Assembly: GCA_039105265.1 (NCBI GenBank)
Contig: JAPFFF010000019.1
Coordinates: 962,501 to 1,026,500 of the forward strand
Direction: 5' to 3'
From: Tritrichomonas musculus
Taxonomy: Eukaryota > Parabasalia > Tritrichomonadida > Tritrichomonadidae
Length of the DNA: 64,000 nucleotides
How positions within the stretch are numbered: position 1 is the first letter of the stretch; each line of letters opens with the position of its first letter. The position numbers and the translations under genes are program-made. Shown one piece after another: positions 25,743 through 35,675 of the stretch. The notes under the pieces were generated by a model. That model had not been told where the DNA came from. It did not search any database and worked only from the letters and a program-made list of their open reading frames with translations.

Positions 25743-28032
25743 TTATTCATTATCCATTCTTTGATGTAATGGTTTAAGATTAACAGCAAAATCATCATAT
25801 TTATTTTTGTTCTGCAATTTACTTTCTTTGAGTTGTGCTTTGAATGCTGTGTATCCACAATTTGGATATATATCTCTTTCTATTGCTGCAGTGATTCGTT
25901 TAATGAAATTATCTTTAACGTTCTTAATATCTTCTGGCGCTGCTTCTTTACTTCCTTCTGCATTTCGTTTCAACCTGTTATATCTTTCTTGCTTACTTAC
26001 ATCAACATTGAAACCAACACCAAAGACAACATAATCAATGTAATGAATTAATTCAGTAAATTGTTTACCCCAATGACTTGGTTCAGCCTTTAATTCTCCT
26101 GATGTGATATCAATAGCTTTATCAATAATCTTCTCAGCATATGATTGAACATTCTTTCCTAATACTGAAACATATTCTTTATTGTTCTGTTGTTTCCAAT
26201 ATGTCCATTGTTCATATGTTAATATCTTTCCATTGAACTTATTGTCTTGAATGATTTCTTTGAAAGGAGCATCAAAGAGATAAGCAAATAACATATTTGA
26301 TACAGCAAGGTAATTGATGAGTTTCTTCAAAGGAGATAATACAAAGAATTGTTCGTCATTCCAATACACTTTCCAGACATTAGAAAAGATTGATGACCAA
26401 TAAGAATTTGGTGTAATACGTTTGCTGACTCTTGCTTTTCCCAGACCCATAGGACCGTAATAATTTTCTAGCTCTTGCATTTCTTTTCTCTTTGTTAATT
26501 TGTATTGACCAGCATCCCAATCAATTTTCTTGATATCTTTATCAAATAATGATTGAATCCATTTATTGAACGGCATTTCTTTTCTTTCTTGTTTTGTTTT
26601 AATAACAGATTTCCAAACTTTCTTGTAAGGAGAAGCAAATACAAGCTTGTATCCGTTAATGATTGAAGGATTACCGTTCCTATCAATTAAAACAACATCA
26701 TCAACTTTATCACCGTTCAAGTCTGTTATTGAGTTTCCTAACGGGTCTTTGGCATTTTCTGGTAATAAACGATATCTTGGTTTACCGTCTTTATCAACTG
26801 AATTCTTACAGTATTCAATAGCTGTATCACGACAAGCTGCATTCGGAATGTATTTGATTCTGAAGTTTCCGTTAATAATCATATCAATAAATTTATCTCT
26901 GTAATAGGATATATTACCACCAACACGAGGTATTTCAAGCTTGTCAAATGAATCCTTTAATGTTGAGTTAACAAGTGGCATATCTTTTTTATCACGACGT
27001 CCGCGAGTATTCTTTGTAGGTTGCTTTGCATTTCTTATTAATTCATCAAGTTGTTCATCATCTGCTTTGTTATCTTCTGCATATCCTTTGTATTTCCTTG
27101 CAAAAGGTGATTTAATTTCTTGTGCTTCTTCTTCATTATCATCATATCTGTATGGTTGTTTGGCAGGTGTTCTTGTATATCTGTATGCTTCGGTTGCTGC
27201 TTCATTATCATCGTGCCAATCATCTAATTCATCATCATATAATGATTGAAGAGGTCCGTTATTATTGTTGTTGTCGTCTGCCATTTTATTAGTTGAAAAA
27301 TTATTTTTATTGTGTTCCTTTGATGGTTCAATAAAAGAATCATCGTTTTTCAATATTAATGACTCAGAATCTGATTCGCTTAATGTTATATTAAGTAATG
27401 AATCTTGACTGTCTTTAGGCAATTGTATTGTCGAGTCATTTTCATCAGAATCACTCGGAGTTATGCGTTTTCTTCTTGGTGTTCTTCGTTTATTAGTATC
27501 AAGTGTTGGTTCATGTATGCTTGTTCTCTTTCTTCTTCCTTTGTTGGTTTGTGGTGTTTGACTCTTTCTCGGTGGTTTGATGGGTGATGAACGAAAACCG
27601 TCAGAGCTATAATTTAAATCATCGTTGACAACAATATTGAAGTAATTGATAATGATATCAAGACTTTTTTTATCTTGTGTGTACTCTCCTAAACTAAGGA
27701 ATTGATTGCCTTTACTTTTAATACCTGCATTGATTTTGTTCATCAATGAAACAAATCGACGAAACTTGACTTTCATTTCACGAATCTTTCCGACACTTCT
27801 TCCTGTATATTCATTGTTTTGTATTTGATACAACAAATTAATTAAATCATTGGGGGTGTTCTAGTTTGTATGTACTGAGAAATGTGTTCCTAAAATAATC
27901 TATCGGGTCATCTAGTTCAGAATCATCATCATCAGGTTTAGAAACCTCACTGCCAAATATAGTTTCATCATCAATATTACTTAAATCTAATTCAAAGCTA
28001 TCAGATGAATTATTTTTATCTTGTTTTGACAT
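25743..28032 (-). pseudogene. D-x-N-G-D protein, B1 (interrupted)
   Basis: This large capsid-associated candidate begins MSKQDKNNSSDSFELDLSN. An acidic N terminus is followed by a strongly basic Arg/Lys block (RRKRTSIHEPT and RRTPRRKR), then acidic low-complexity DNA, then the conserved core with DLNGDKVDDVVLIDRNGNPS and INGYKLVFASPYKKVWK. A helical C-terminal domain follows (SNVWKVYWNDEQFFVLSPLKKLINY). D-x-N-G-D-x-x-D resembles a calcium-binding loop of the dockerin/EF-hand kind. The basic block may bind DNA. It starts 22 bp from the fibre gene on the other strand. The copy looks broken in about one place. Confidence 0.65.
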
Positions 28033-28054
28033 TTTTTAGTTTCTAATAAATTGA
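28033..28054. promoter_or_regulatory. 22-bp divergent start region, B1
   Basis: The divergent starts of the D-x-N-G-D gene and the fibre gene are 22 bp apart, with the sequence TTTTTAGTTTCTAATAAATTGA. It is preserved in B2 at 38670-38691 with a single visible change. Such short spacing implies that any core promoter lies within or immediately beside the coding starts. Confidence 0.35.
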
Positions 28055-31000
28055 ATGTTTACGATTGAGCAGAGCGGGCACATAACAAAAACAAATACTA
28101 TTGACGGATTGATTAACGAGTACATTAAAAGATATGTTGACAATTATGTTATCAAAGGTCATACATCGAACGGAAACGCAGGGATTTCAAACGGTAATGG
28201 AATCACTGAGGAACAATTAAATGAAGCTGTTAACGGATTGCGTGATTATGTTATCAACAATTATGCTTTATCAACTGATATACCTGATGACTTGATTAAT
28301 GAAGAATCATTGACGACAAAAATAAATGAATCATTAAAAGGACATGCATTGACAGCAGATATACCAGAAGTACACAAAAATAATGAACTACAATTGAATC
28401 CGAATGAAGAACCAACAGAAGAAGTTCAACAGAAATTGTTGAATGATGATAAACCGCTATCAGCACAAGCATCATATGTATTAACATCAATGGCAGCAAA
28501 TAAAGTATTGGATTTGATTAATCTTGATGAGTATGCAAAGCTTACGAACTTAAGCGAGTATCGTAAAAAAGATGATTTAAGTATAACAAAGTTAAATCAA
28601 CTCGAAATTGATAGAAGTATAGAAGAAAACGGTATTTGTCATCATGTTTATGAAAAATGTTTCATCAAATTTAGATATAATGCTATTGAATATGATTATG
28701 TGTTCATAACTGGTAATATTAGTTCACTAGGATATTGGTGTGATAACTTCATTGATGTTGAAGGTACTGAATACAGTTTGTTTTGGAAGTATGATGGTAC
28801 ATTACTGCTAGAAAATTCAACAACACATTGTGAAGGACCAATTGTTTATATTATATCAATATTGGCTGAGGACGGAACAGATGAAATAGCATTGAAGAGT
28901 GAAATCCCAGAAATTATTGAGGGGCAAACAACAATTCAATTCAAAATCGTCAATAATACAATTCCTGATTTAGATTACGACAAATATCATGAAATGATTG
29001 AGCAATACGGATTGGATATTGTTTCATCAAACAATTTTTATACGGGTCATTATGTTCACGTAGATTATTCGTACAATAACGATAAGCCCTCTCAGATAAT
29101 GCGTATCGAAGGAAGTGATTCAAGTCTTTGGTTTCTATATGACTGTTATGAATTAATAAATCCAGGAACAGGTGAAACACCAGAAATTTTATCATGTTCA
29201 ATTACCAAAAATATCGAAACAACAGACAGAAACGCTTTTTCATCAAGATATGTGTCGAATACTTTTGCTTTGAAGACGGATATACCAGAACCTGTTGACT
29301 TGACAGCTTATTATACTAGTGCACAAGCTGATGAGAAGTTTGTTGATGAGGATGAATTGGCCTATGAATTAGATAAATACGATACAAAAACAATAGCTGA
29401 AGGAAAATATGTATTGAAAAGTGAATTACCTAAACCTGTTGATTGGTCAAAATATCGAAGCAAAAACGATTTGACATACAGTGTAAAAGTCAATTATGAA
29501 ATTGATGTTGAATCTAATAAAATAATTAATTACCCAAATAATAGTGATTTTATTTCATTCATTTATAATGATAAATCATATGAATATCCAATAACAGGTC
29601 AACTTAGTAATGGTAGCTTTGGTACTGCATATAAATACGAAATTGATATAGAAGGAAATAAATATATATTATTCAGAAATTCGAATGATGAAATATTCAT
29701 TAATGAACCTGGTGTAATTTATAGTGCACAATCCAGAGTTCAAGTATTAGAACATTATAAGTATAACAATGATGAACTAGTATTGAAATCAAAAATTCAT
29801 GATTTAATAGAAAAAGACAAATTACTTACTACTGATAACACTCATTTGGATGAATATCTCAAAAAATCTGAAGAAACTAAGCCTTTCTTTGGTGAATTCA
29901 GGAAATTAAATGATAGAACATATATACCTTATCAAAAAGTATTTATTGATTACACATATGATGAATACGGTTTAATTAATGAATTTATTGAACCAAATAG
30001 CACCATTAAATTTGAATATAATAACAAAGAATATGAAATCATTGGTGAAATGCTGTCGTCTAGTTCAAGCGGTACAAATTATGGTAGATTTGAGATTGAT
30101 GGTGCTATGTATTCATTAAGAGTTCTAGCAAGTGATTACAGACCTGTTTACTTAGTTCATGAAAATGGTACAAACTTAATTTGTAGAGTAAAAATATCAG
30201 CGATATATCCTCCTAATTATAAATATGATGAATTAGTACTCAAAAGTGAGATTCCAGAATCTATCATAACAGAAGAACAACTAATAAAAAAATGTGCAAT
30301 TGTATGTGGTCCATTTACGGAGGGTGCGGATATATCAATTCATTATCTAAAAATTATAAATAACGCAATTAAACTGGAATACATAGTCGGAAATCATGCA
30401 GAAAGAAATGAAATAAGGATATTATTTTATGATACAGATGCAAATCCCCATAACATAGTAATATTATTATATCAAAGAACTATATATTTTGATAATTTCC
30501 AATATTCAGCGTATTATGAAGAAATTCTTGATTTATCATCATCAAGACCACTTACATATAGTGTCCCAATGGCTGAATATAATTGGACAACTACTCAAGA
30601 ATTATTAGATGCTAGACAAATATATTCAAGATGCATCATGGTACCAGCATATTTAGCAAAATTCAAGGCTGCTATTTACGGTACGCAATCAAACACGACA
30701 ATTACTCATTACTCTCCGATTGAATCATCAATGAACTCTGTTAATGATTTTGTTGTTGGTTCTCCTGTGTATATGACAGGTAAGGTTTACAAACATGTAG
30801 GTGATGAATGGAAACCATCAACAGCAGATGATACAACTGATTGTATTTGTAGTGTAAAGACATCAGGAACATGGAAAGAATATGTCGGTATATGTGTGAG
30901 AATCGATGACAAAAATAAATGTATAACATTTGCAAGTCATGGTGATTATCTTGTGAAAGTTAATGATTCATCATGTTATGGTATTGGTGATGAGGTGTTT

Positions 31001-31132
31001 ATCGATAATGAAGACAATAAGCTGAAAGTTCTTTCAGGAGAGACAGCGATAACATCAAAAATAAAACGCATGACTGTTGGAATCATTACAAGCATCATTG
31101 ATGAAAGAACATTATCTGTATTCAAAGAGTAA
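28055..31132 (+). CDS. Tail-fibre-like protein, B1 (1025 aa)
   Basis: The protein begins MFTIEQSGHITKTNTIDGL, followed by repeated shaft-like modules with A-L-x-x-D-I-P-E/D turns, short coiled parts and several 100-residue beta-rich inserts. The C-terminal 150 residues (from TTITHYSPIE through FASHGDYLVKVNDSSCYGIG to the end) form a domain shared with the fibre genes at 44060-46819 and 56165-60679. Design and repeats recall trimeric phage tail fibres, so a receptor-binding spike on the virion is the likely role; this is inference. Several modules are nearly identical in DNA to those of the distant D element. The frame is uninterrupted. Confidence 0.6.
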   Translation: MFTIEQSGHITKTNTIDGLINEYIKRYVDNYVIKGHTSNGNAGISNGNGITEEQLNEAVNGLRDYVINNYALSTDIPDDLINEESLTTKINESLKGHALTADIPEVHKNNELQLNPNEEPTEEVQQKLLNDDKPLSAQASYVLTSMAANKVLDLINLDEYAKLTNLSEYRKKDDLSITKLNQLEIDRSIEENGICHHVYEKCFIKFRYNAIEYDYVFITGNISSLGYWCDNFIDVEGTEYSLFWKYDGTLLLENSTTHCEGPIVYIISILAEDGTDEIALKSEIPEIIEGQTTIQFKIVNNTIPDLDYDKYHEMIEQYGLDIVSSNNFYTGHYVHVDYSYNNDKPSQIMRIEGSDSSLWFLYDCYELINPGTGETPEILSCSITKNIETTDRNAFSSRYVSNTFALKTDIPEPVDLTAYYTSAQADEKFVDEDELAYELDKYDTKTIAEGKYVLKSELPKPVDWSKYRSKNDLTYSVKVNYEIDVESNKIINYPNNSDFISFIYNDKSYEYPITGQLSNGSFGTAYKYEIDIEGNKYILFRNSNDEIFINEPGVIYSAQSRVQVLEHYKYNNDELVLKSKIHDLIEKDKLLTTDNTHLDEYLKKSEETKPFFGEFRKLNDRTYIPYQKVFIDYTYDEYGLINEFIEPNSTIKFEYNNKEYEIIGEMLSSSSSGTNYGRFEIDGAMYSLRVLASDYRPVYLVHENGTNLICRVKISAIYPPNYKYDELVLKSEIPESIITEEQLIKKCAIVCGPFTEGADISIHYLKIINNAIKLEYIVGNHAERNEIRILFYDTDANPHNIVILLYQRTIYFDNFQYSAYYEEILDLSSSRPLTYSVPMAEYNWTTTQELLDARQIYSRCIMVPAYLAKFKAAIYGTQSNTTITHYSPIESSMNSVNDFVVGSPVYMTGKVYKHVGDEWKPSTADDTTDCICSVKTSGTWKEYVGICVRIDDKNKCITFASHGDYLVKVNDSSCYGIGDEVFIDNEDNKLKVLSGETAITSKIKRMTVGIITSIIDERTLSVFKE

Positions 31133-31305
31133 ATCAAATCAAATCATGTTGATGTTTGAATCTATTAATATATACGCTAACTTTTTGATTATTTATATCG
31201 TTCATTGAAATAAATTCATTGCCTGATTTATTTGTATTGATATGAAGAATTTTATAAATATTATCAGTAATCTTTGCATAAAAAATGTCTTCATTATTAG
31301 TATCA

Positions 31306-31710
31306 TCCCATCACAAGAACTCACTCGTGAGATTTTCGAGGGCTCAGCTAAGGGTAATAGCGGACTTGATGTCTCTAAATCAATACCTCTCCGTAACGCT
31401 ACTAATATCACTCTCATGTTCCCTCGTCATCCAGGTGATATAACATGTTTCCAAAACATTATGTTTCGCAACTGTCAACTCACTGTCAACAAGAAACAGT
31501 ACCCCGATACCGAATTCGAAACAACATATGATGGAAGATTCGTTCAACATCAACTCATCGCTAACGAACTCGATGGATGCATTGAAGCTACTGATGAACT
31601 CGTTAGATCTTTCTCTCTCGCACTCAATGATGAATCCACAGGTAAGCGATATAAGTCATCATCAGCTGCTGATAACACATCATTCGGTATCAACTTCCAA
31701 CTCGAACGTG
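31306..31710 (+). pseudogene. E-type Polinton capsid protein fragment
   Basis: This is the C-terminal part of a major capsid protein. It contains NATNITLMFPRHPGDITCFQ, then YPDTEFETTYDGRFVQHQLI and DNTSFGINFQLER, aligning best with the C and D capsid proteins. The similarity begins abruptly at IIPSQELTREIFEG. GC-rich codon use (CTC, CGT, AAC) matches the E fragment at 18692-19428. It ends where element B2 begins. A fossil fragment only. Confidence 0.7.
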
Positions 31711-31949
31711 AGTAGTATATGTGTGGGCTTTTGGTGGGGGGATAAAAAATGACCCCCTTGTCATAGGATTTACAGACCCCAAACCTCAGCTACATGACTC
31801 AAAAAATCGCCACTTTTTCAAAATTAGCCCTCGAAACTTTCACAAAATGGCATAGACAAATTTTGAATAAATTGACGAACTCCCAAAAATAACAACAACG
31901 AAAAATAGAACTTTCAAAAATTTTTTATTTTTTTTATCAGCAATTTATA

Positions 31950-32192
31950 ATGTCAAACCAAGCCGAAGCTGCGTGTACTCGCTGCCTCCGACAAACGGAG
32001 GAACAATTAAGCATCCTCATTAATAGAATCAACAAAAAGCTAAAAGGTTGGAGACCTGCATTAAAATACCTCTACGATAATGATGATGTTGTTGACGGAG
32101 TACTAAAAGAGATAAATCACTTTATTGAACAACTAAAGAAATTCAACGGTCCTATTGAATTAATTGCTGAACTTGAAGAACTCATTTATTAG
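31950..32192 (+). CDS. Small B-type Polinton protein with 12-aa insert (80 aa)
   Basis: This is the twin of the 68-aa protein at 19672-19878. After MSNQAE it carries an extra 12 residues (AACTRCLRQTEE) encoded by a 36-bp insert that includes the perfect hairpin CCTCCG/CGGAGG. Frame is kept on both sides. The rest is the same but for one residue. It overlaps the convergent coiled-coil gene by 11 bases, as in B1. Confidence 0.6.
   Translation: MSNQAEAACTRCLRQTEEQLSILINRINKKLKGWRPALKYLYDNDDVVDGVLKEINHFIEQLKKFNGPIELIAELEELIY
31967..32002. repeat. 36-bp GC-rich hairpin insert
   Basis: The insert is absent from the otherwise matching B1 copy. It includes CCTCCG-ACAAA-CGGAGG (31985-32001) and, at 31968-31985, an 18-mer whose reverse complement GCAGCGAGTACACGCAGC recurs with one change at 35697-35714. 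Its high GC content stands out strongly here. Confidence 0.6.
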
Positions 32193-32409
32193 ACAATTCA
32201 TTTAATTCATTCTCAAGTTGATTAACTTTATTTTTGAGGCTGTTGATGTCTTCAATAAGAGACTCACGAACGGCAAGACCGTCAGAGCCCAACATTCCTG
32301 ATTTGATATTGTTGAGACATTGTTTGTAATCATAACACTTTTCTTTCAATCCTCGTTTGATTCGTTTTAGTTCTGGTATTTCTTTCTTGTATTCTGTTAG
32401 TTCACTCAT
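32182..32409 (-). CDS. Small coiled-coil B-type protein, B2 copy (75 aa)
   Basis: Its amino-acid sequence matches the B1 gene at 19868-20095 throughout (MSELTEYKKEIPELKRIKR start, LENELNELSNK end). Identity of protein and near-identity of DNA indicate recent common origin of the two element arms. The overlap with the preceding gene and the 14-bp spacing to the next start are also kept. Confidence 0.6.
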   Translation of the reverse strand: MSELTEYKKEIPELKRIKRGLKEKCYDYKQCLNNIKSGMLGSDGLAVRESLIEDINSLKNKVNQLENELNELSNK

Positions 32410-32423
32410 TTAATAACAAATAA

Positions 32424-32657
32424 ATGTCTGTTATTAATCAAATGAGAACCGTTCATGATGATAAACACAAAAACTATTTTGATAGATTACAATTAACGAT
32501 GCAAAAGAAGAGAACAAAAATAAACTCAGCTCCGACAGTGAAATGTTATAATGAAAAAGGAAATGTATTTCATGAACCACCTCCAAAAACGACTAAATCA
32601 TTAAATCATCATGATTCACTTAATCATTCGGTGGTTGTCAGGAGCAACAACATTTAA
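32424..32657 (+). CDS. Small basic B-type protein, B2 copy (77 aa)
   Basis: The protein is the same as the one at 20110-20343. It keeps the TAAATG start context and the 42-base overlap with the convergent coiled-coil gene. No function is recognised. Confidence 0.55.
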   Translation: MSVINQMRTVHDDKHKNYFDRLQLTMQKKRTKINSAPTVKCYNEKGNVFHEPPPKTTKSLNHHDSLNHSVVVRSNNI

Positions 32658-33092
32658 TACATATTCATTGATGACTTTTGATTGTTGGTCAACAACATTT
32701 GAAAGCTTATTGATATGTTCTTCAAGTATTTTATTTTTGTTGCTCAATTGATTGATTTGTTCAGTGAATTCATTTAATGATTCCTTTATCAATGATATAT
32801 GAGCTTTGATGTTGTCGTTTTCAAGTGTTTTAGTGATTGTGTTCCCGACTTTCTTCAAATAAATGTCGCCGTTAAGTCTTTTACAGTCTGTACAATTACG
32901 TTTAGTGATTTTGTATTCATTGCCGTCATTAGTGATGATTTTATAAATCTTGTTCAAATAGTTAGTCGTTTGTGTTTTCATTTGCTCGATATTCTTTTGA
33001 TAGAACAAATTGAACTCTTCAATTGATTTAAACACTTTTGGTTCATCAATGTTTGCGTTTATTACTTTAAGTTCATTAATGTTATCATTCAT
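32616..33092 (-). CDS. Coiled-coil Polinton protein, B2 copy (158 aa)
   Basis: The protein is identical to that at 20302-20778, with the same two-cysteine segment and C-terminal coiled coil. It sits beside the amphipathic protein and capsid genes, the arrangement kept in the C and D elements as well. Confidence 0.65.
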   Translation of the reverse strand: MNDNINELKVINANIDEPKVFKSIEEFNLFYQKNIEQMKTQTTNYLNKIYKIITNDGNEYKITKRNCTDCKRLNGDIYLKKVGNTITKTLENDNIKAHISLIKESLNEFTEQINQLSNKNKILEEHINKLSNVVDQQSKVINEYVLNVVAPDNHRMIK

Positions 33093-33128
33093 TTATATTC
33101 ATATTAAATCATTATTTTTCATTGTTTT

Positions 33129-33383
33129 TCATTTAACTTCATTCAATATTGATTTACCAAATTTACCTACTTTGTCGACAGCATTTAAACCTGTATCAAT
33201 TGCGTCAACTACTTGACCAACACCAGGAATGAATTGTGTAATTGGTTTAACTTTGTCTATGACTTGCTTTCCAATATCAACAACTTTTGGAATTGCTTTA
33301 ACTGCTTTCTGAGCGAATGATTTAACTTTACCGCCAATTGATTTAAATGCGTTCTTGATTTTGTTGAATATACCGACACCCAT
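33129..33383 (-). CDS. Glycine-rich amphipathic protein, B2 form (84 aa)
   Basis: The first 40 or so residues and the last nine match the B1 protein at 20815-21069, but the centre differs (KVKPITQFIPGVGQVVDAID here, AIRPILGGLPIIGDVVNAAD there). Surrounding DNA is almost identical, so roughly 110 bp have been exchanged or have diverged locally. The amphipathic character is kept. The probable role is as for B1: a small virion-interior, possibly membrane-active protein. Confidence 0.6.
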   Translation of the reverse strand: MGVGIFNKIKNAFKSIGGKVKSFAQKAVKAIPKVVDIGKQVIDKVKPITQFIPGVGQVVDAIDTGLNAVDKVGKFGKSILNEVK

Positions 33384-33432
33384 AATTTAATTGATGATAA
33401 AAGTGATTTATTTCCTTTTTATTCAATCATAA

Positions 33433-35385
33433 ATGTTATATCGAAACAAGAGAGCCCATAATCTTCGCACTGAAACAGGAAACGTTCTTCATGCATTTGA
33501 AGAGATGAGAAACATGATTAATGTTAATGACGGAACACGTTCATTTTCATTTAGAACTGTTGACTGTCATGACCAACCTGCTCCATTTCATCAAGGACAA
33601 TATTCGCAAATAAGTTTAACACATCCTGACCACTTCATCAGTGATATTGATAAAGGTTTCTTAACATTTCACGTTAAATTAGATTTATCATTGAATACAG
33701 ATATGAGCAAATTAAACGAAATCAACGACCCCAACAACTTGTACAAGCTGTTTGTTGGTTTCAAATCATCAAACCAGTTGTTTGACAGGTTAGAGATTCT
33801 TCATAATAATGTCAATGTCGGATACCAACAGAATGAATGCATTCGTGAAGGCTTCTTATATTCTTCAGTTAAACCAGAAGCCGAGAAGAAACGTCGTAGA
33901 TTCGTTCATTCATTGTGGGAAAACATTAGCAACTATTCACAAACACATGCAGGAGCTTATGTTAACTTGAATTCATTTAAGAACACAGGAAGAAGTGAAG
34001 TCGAATTTGATTTAAATGTTCCTTTTGATGATTTGCTCGCATTACAAGCATTTGATTTATTCCCTAACGGAATCATTGGTCATTTATCAATTCGTTTTCA
34101 AGTTAGTCCCGCTGGTCTTGTTTGGGCAGTATTAGACCCTTACACAGTTGCTGAAGCAAAAGTATTTCTTGAAGACAATGATTCAATATCGATGGAAGAA
34201 TTAAACAGACTAAAGGAAATCAAAGCCCGTAGACACCTCAAACATCAATTCACACAAATTGGTAATCAAGCTGTGATTCCAGGACCTGGAGACAATCCAG
34301 ACCCACCATCACCTGAACCAACACCAACGAAATATCAATTGAAGTATGAATTGATAGACCATTACATACCAGCTTCAACAAATATTCCTGTTAATGAAAA
34401 ACTTGAAACATTTACATTTATGTTCAGCTATACTGATGAAGAGTTTGCAGAGCTCGGAATTGAAAAGACAGATGATAACAAAGTAATTTGCAATAAACAT
34501 TATCTTAAAGAACATCCAAGTGGAATCTCTTCATCAAAGCATCCAGCAGGCAATGTTTATATTAATTTTGTTTCTAAATCTGAAGCCAACAAGTTGATGA
34601 ACGCTCATTATTCAAAACAAACTGCAACACTTACTGTTAACCGAATGACAATCATGGCTTGTAAATCTAATATGCAAGGATTTGGTGTTTGTGAAGCTAC
34701 AAGACAAAGAATTGAGGACATTTTAAGACAAGGTTTAATCATTCCTTCACAAAAAGTTGATTATCATGCTTTCCCAATCGCTCCAGCAGCTAACGGAATC
34801 AAGTCAACATTGAATATCCCATTAATCAATGCAACTAATTTATCAATCATGTTTCCAAAGCATCATAATGATTTGACAGTCTTTGAAAACCCAGTTTATC
34901 AAAATTGTTTCTTGAATATTGGTGGAAAGAACTTCCCAGACGAAAACGTTTCAACTATTGGTGCACGATTCTTTGAGAATCAATTAACGGCTGGTGATTT
35001 AGATGCAATCACTCTTTCATGCACAAAGGAATTTGAAGACTCAATGACAATGCCAAAGAATGACGCGAACGGTAAGAGATACAACAACACAATCAGTGAT
35101 GCAACATCATTTGTTTTCAACATTCAAACTGAACGAGCGAGTGCAGGATATACATTTGACGGACTTGATGGGGGATTTGGAAACGTTCAGATACAAGTCA
35201 ATGGAATGCCTATCTATACAGGAGATGATGACACATATTTCAATGTTGTTGAACCAAACGGAACCATTGTCAGACCTCCTCCAGTTCAACTTTGGATAAC
35301 TAGAGATTCTTATTTCAAACTATCACTTGACGGATTGGAATATGTTGATGACGAATCTCCACAAGGAAGCCAAGCAAATGAATAA
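33433..35385 (+). CDS. Polinton major capsid protein, B2 copy (650 aa)
   Basis: It has the same length and fold signature as the B1 capsid protein, with few differences over most of its length. Differences cluster near residues 335-400 and in the last 80 residues (NGTIVRPPPVQLWITRDSYF here against DGTIHHPRPTQLFITRDTYF in B1). Such clusters suggest exchange with other B-type copies, or selection on exposed capsid surfaces. The frame is uninterrupted and the start context CATAAATG is the same. Confidence 0.65.
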   Translation: MLYRNKRAHNLRTETGNVLHAFEEMRNMINVNDGTRSFSFRTVDCHDQPAPFHQGQYSQISLTHPDHFISDIDKGFLTFHVKLDLSLNTDMSKLNEINDPNNLYKLFVGFKSSNQLFDRLEILHNNVNVGYQQNECIREGFLYSSVKPEAEKKRRRFVHSLWENISNYSQTHAGAYVNLNSFKNTGRSEVEFDLNVPFDDLLALQAFDLFPNGIIGHLSIRFQVSPAGLVWAVLDPYTVAEAKVFLEDNDSISMEELNRLKEIKARRHLKHQFTQIGNQAVIPGPGDNPDPPSPEPTPTKYQLKYELIDHYIPASTNIPVNEKLETFTFMFSYTDEEFAELGIEKTDDNKVICNKHYLKEHPSGISSSKHPAGNVYINFVSKSEANKLMNAHYSKQTATLTVNRMTIMACKSNMQGFGVCEATRQRIEDILRQGLIIPSQKVDYHAFPIAPAANGIKSTLNIPLINATNLSIMFPKHHNDLTVFENPVYQNCFLNIGGKNFPDENVSTIGARFFENQLTAGDLDAITLSCTKEFEDSMTMPKNDANGKRYNNTISDATSFVFNIQTERASAGYTFDGLDGGFGNVQIQVNGMPIYTGDDDTYFNVVEPNGTIVRPPPVQLWITRDSYFKLSLDGLEYVDDESPQGSQANE

Positions 35386-35675
35386 AAATAATGATTTCAA
35401 TTAGAGGTTAGAAATATCCCTTTTTATATCCCTTTTTATTTTTTTCGGTTCTTTGTATTGACTTTCATCAATGAAACAACATTTGAGGGCTTCATTTTAG
35501 TCTTTTATTTTTGATTTCAATTGAAGGTTAAAATTATCCCTTTCTATATCCCTTTTTATATTTGTGATTCAATTGAAAGTGATTGAAAATAGAGATATCA
35601 AAAGGGGTAATTTTACCCTTTAATTCATTTCAATGATTTCAAGCCATTCACGACCTGTCTTTAATGTTTTCACAA
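35386..35675. other. B2 spacer with duplicated ATCCCTTTTTA segments
   Basis: There is no gene here; B1 has only 58 bp at this place. Two related segments (about 35395-35455 and 35512-35570) share GAGGTTAGAAATATCCCTTT-like and TATATCCCTTTTTAT words. A near-perfect hairpin AAAGGGGTAA/TTACCCTTT lies around 35598-35620. It may be a small inserted or expanded repeat. Confidence 0.45.

Larger units (their letters stand above)
19429..31300. mobile_element. B-type Polinton copy 1 (B1), incomplete fossil
   Basis: The left end is set by comparison with B2: both start AGTA and share GATAAAAAATGACCCCCTT after about 25 bp of weaker similarity, and both cut into E-type Polinton genes. A 5' AG end is typical of Polintons. 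Order: small helical proteins, coiled-coil protein, amphipathic protein, capsid protein, integrase part, two proteins of unknown role, D-x-N-G-D protein, tail-fibre-like protein. No matching inverted right end, polymerase or packaging ATPase is visible, so the copy is not whole; at least two of its genes look interrupted. The high similarity to B2 on the left arm suggests a recent origin. The right limit is approximate. Confidence 0.7.

Noticed and set aside
35598-35620. AAAGGGGTAA hairpin as a terminator
   Set aside because: Intrinsic terminators are bacterial; no support in this setting.
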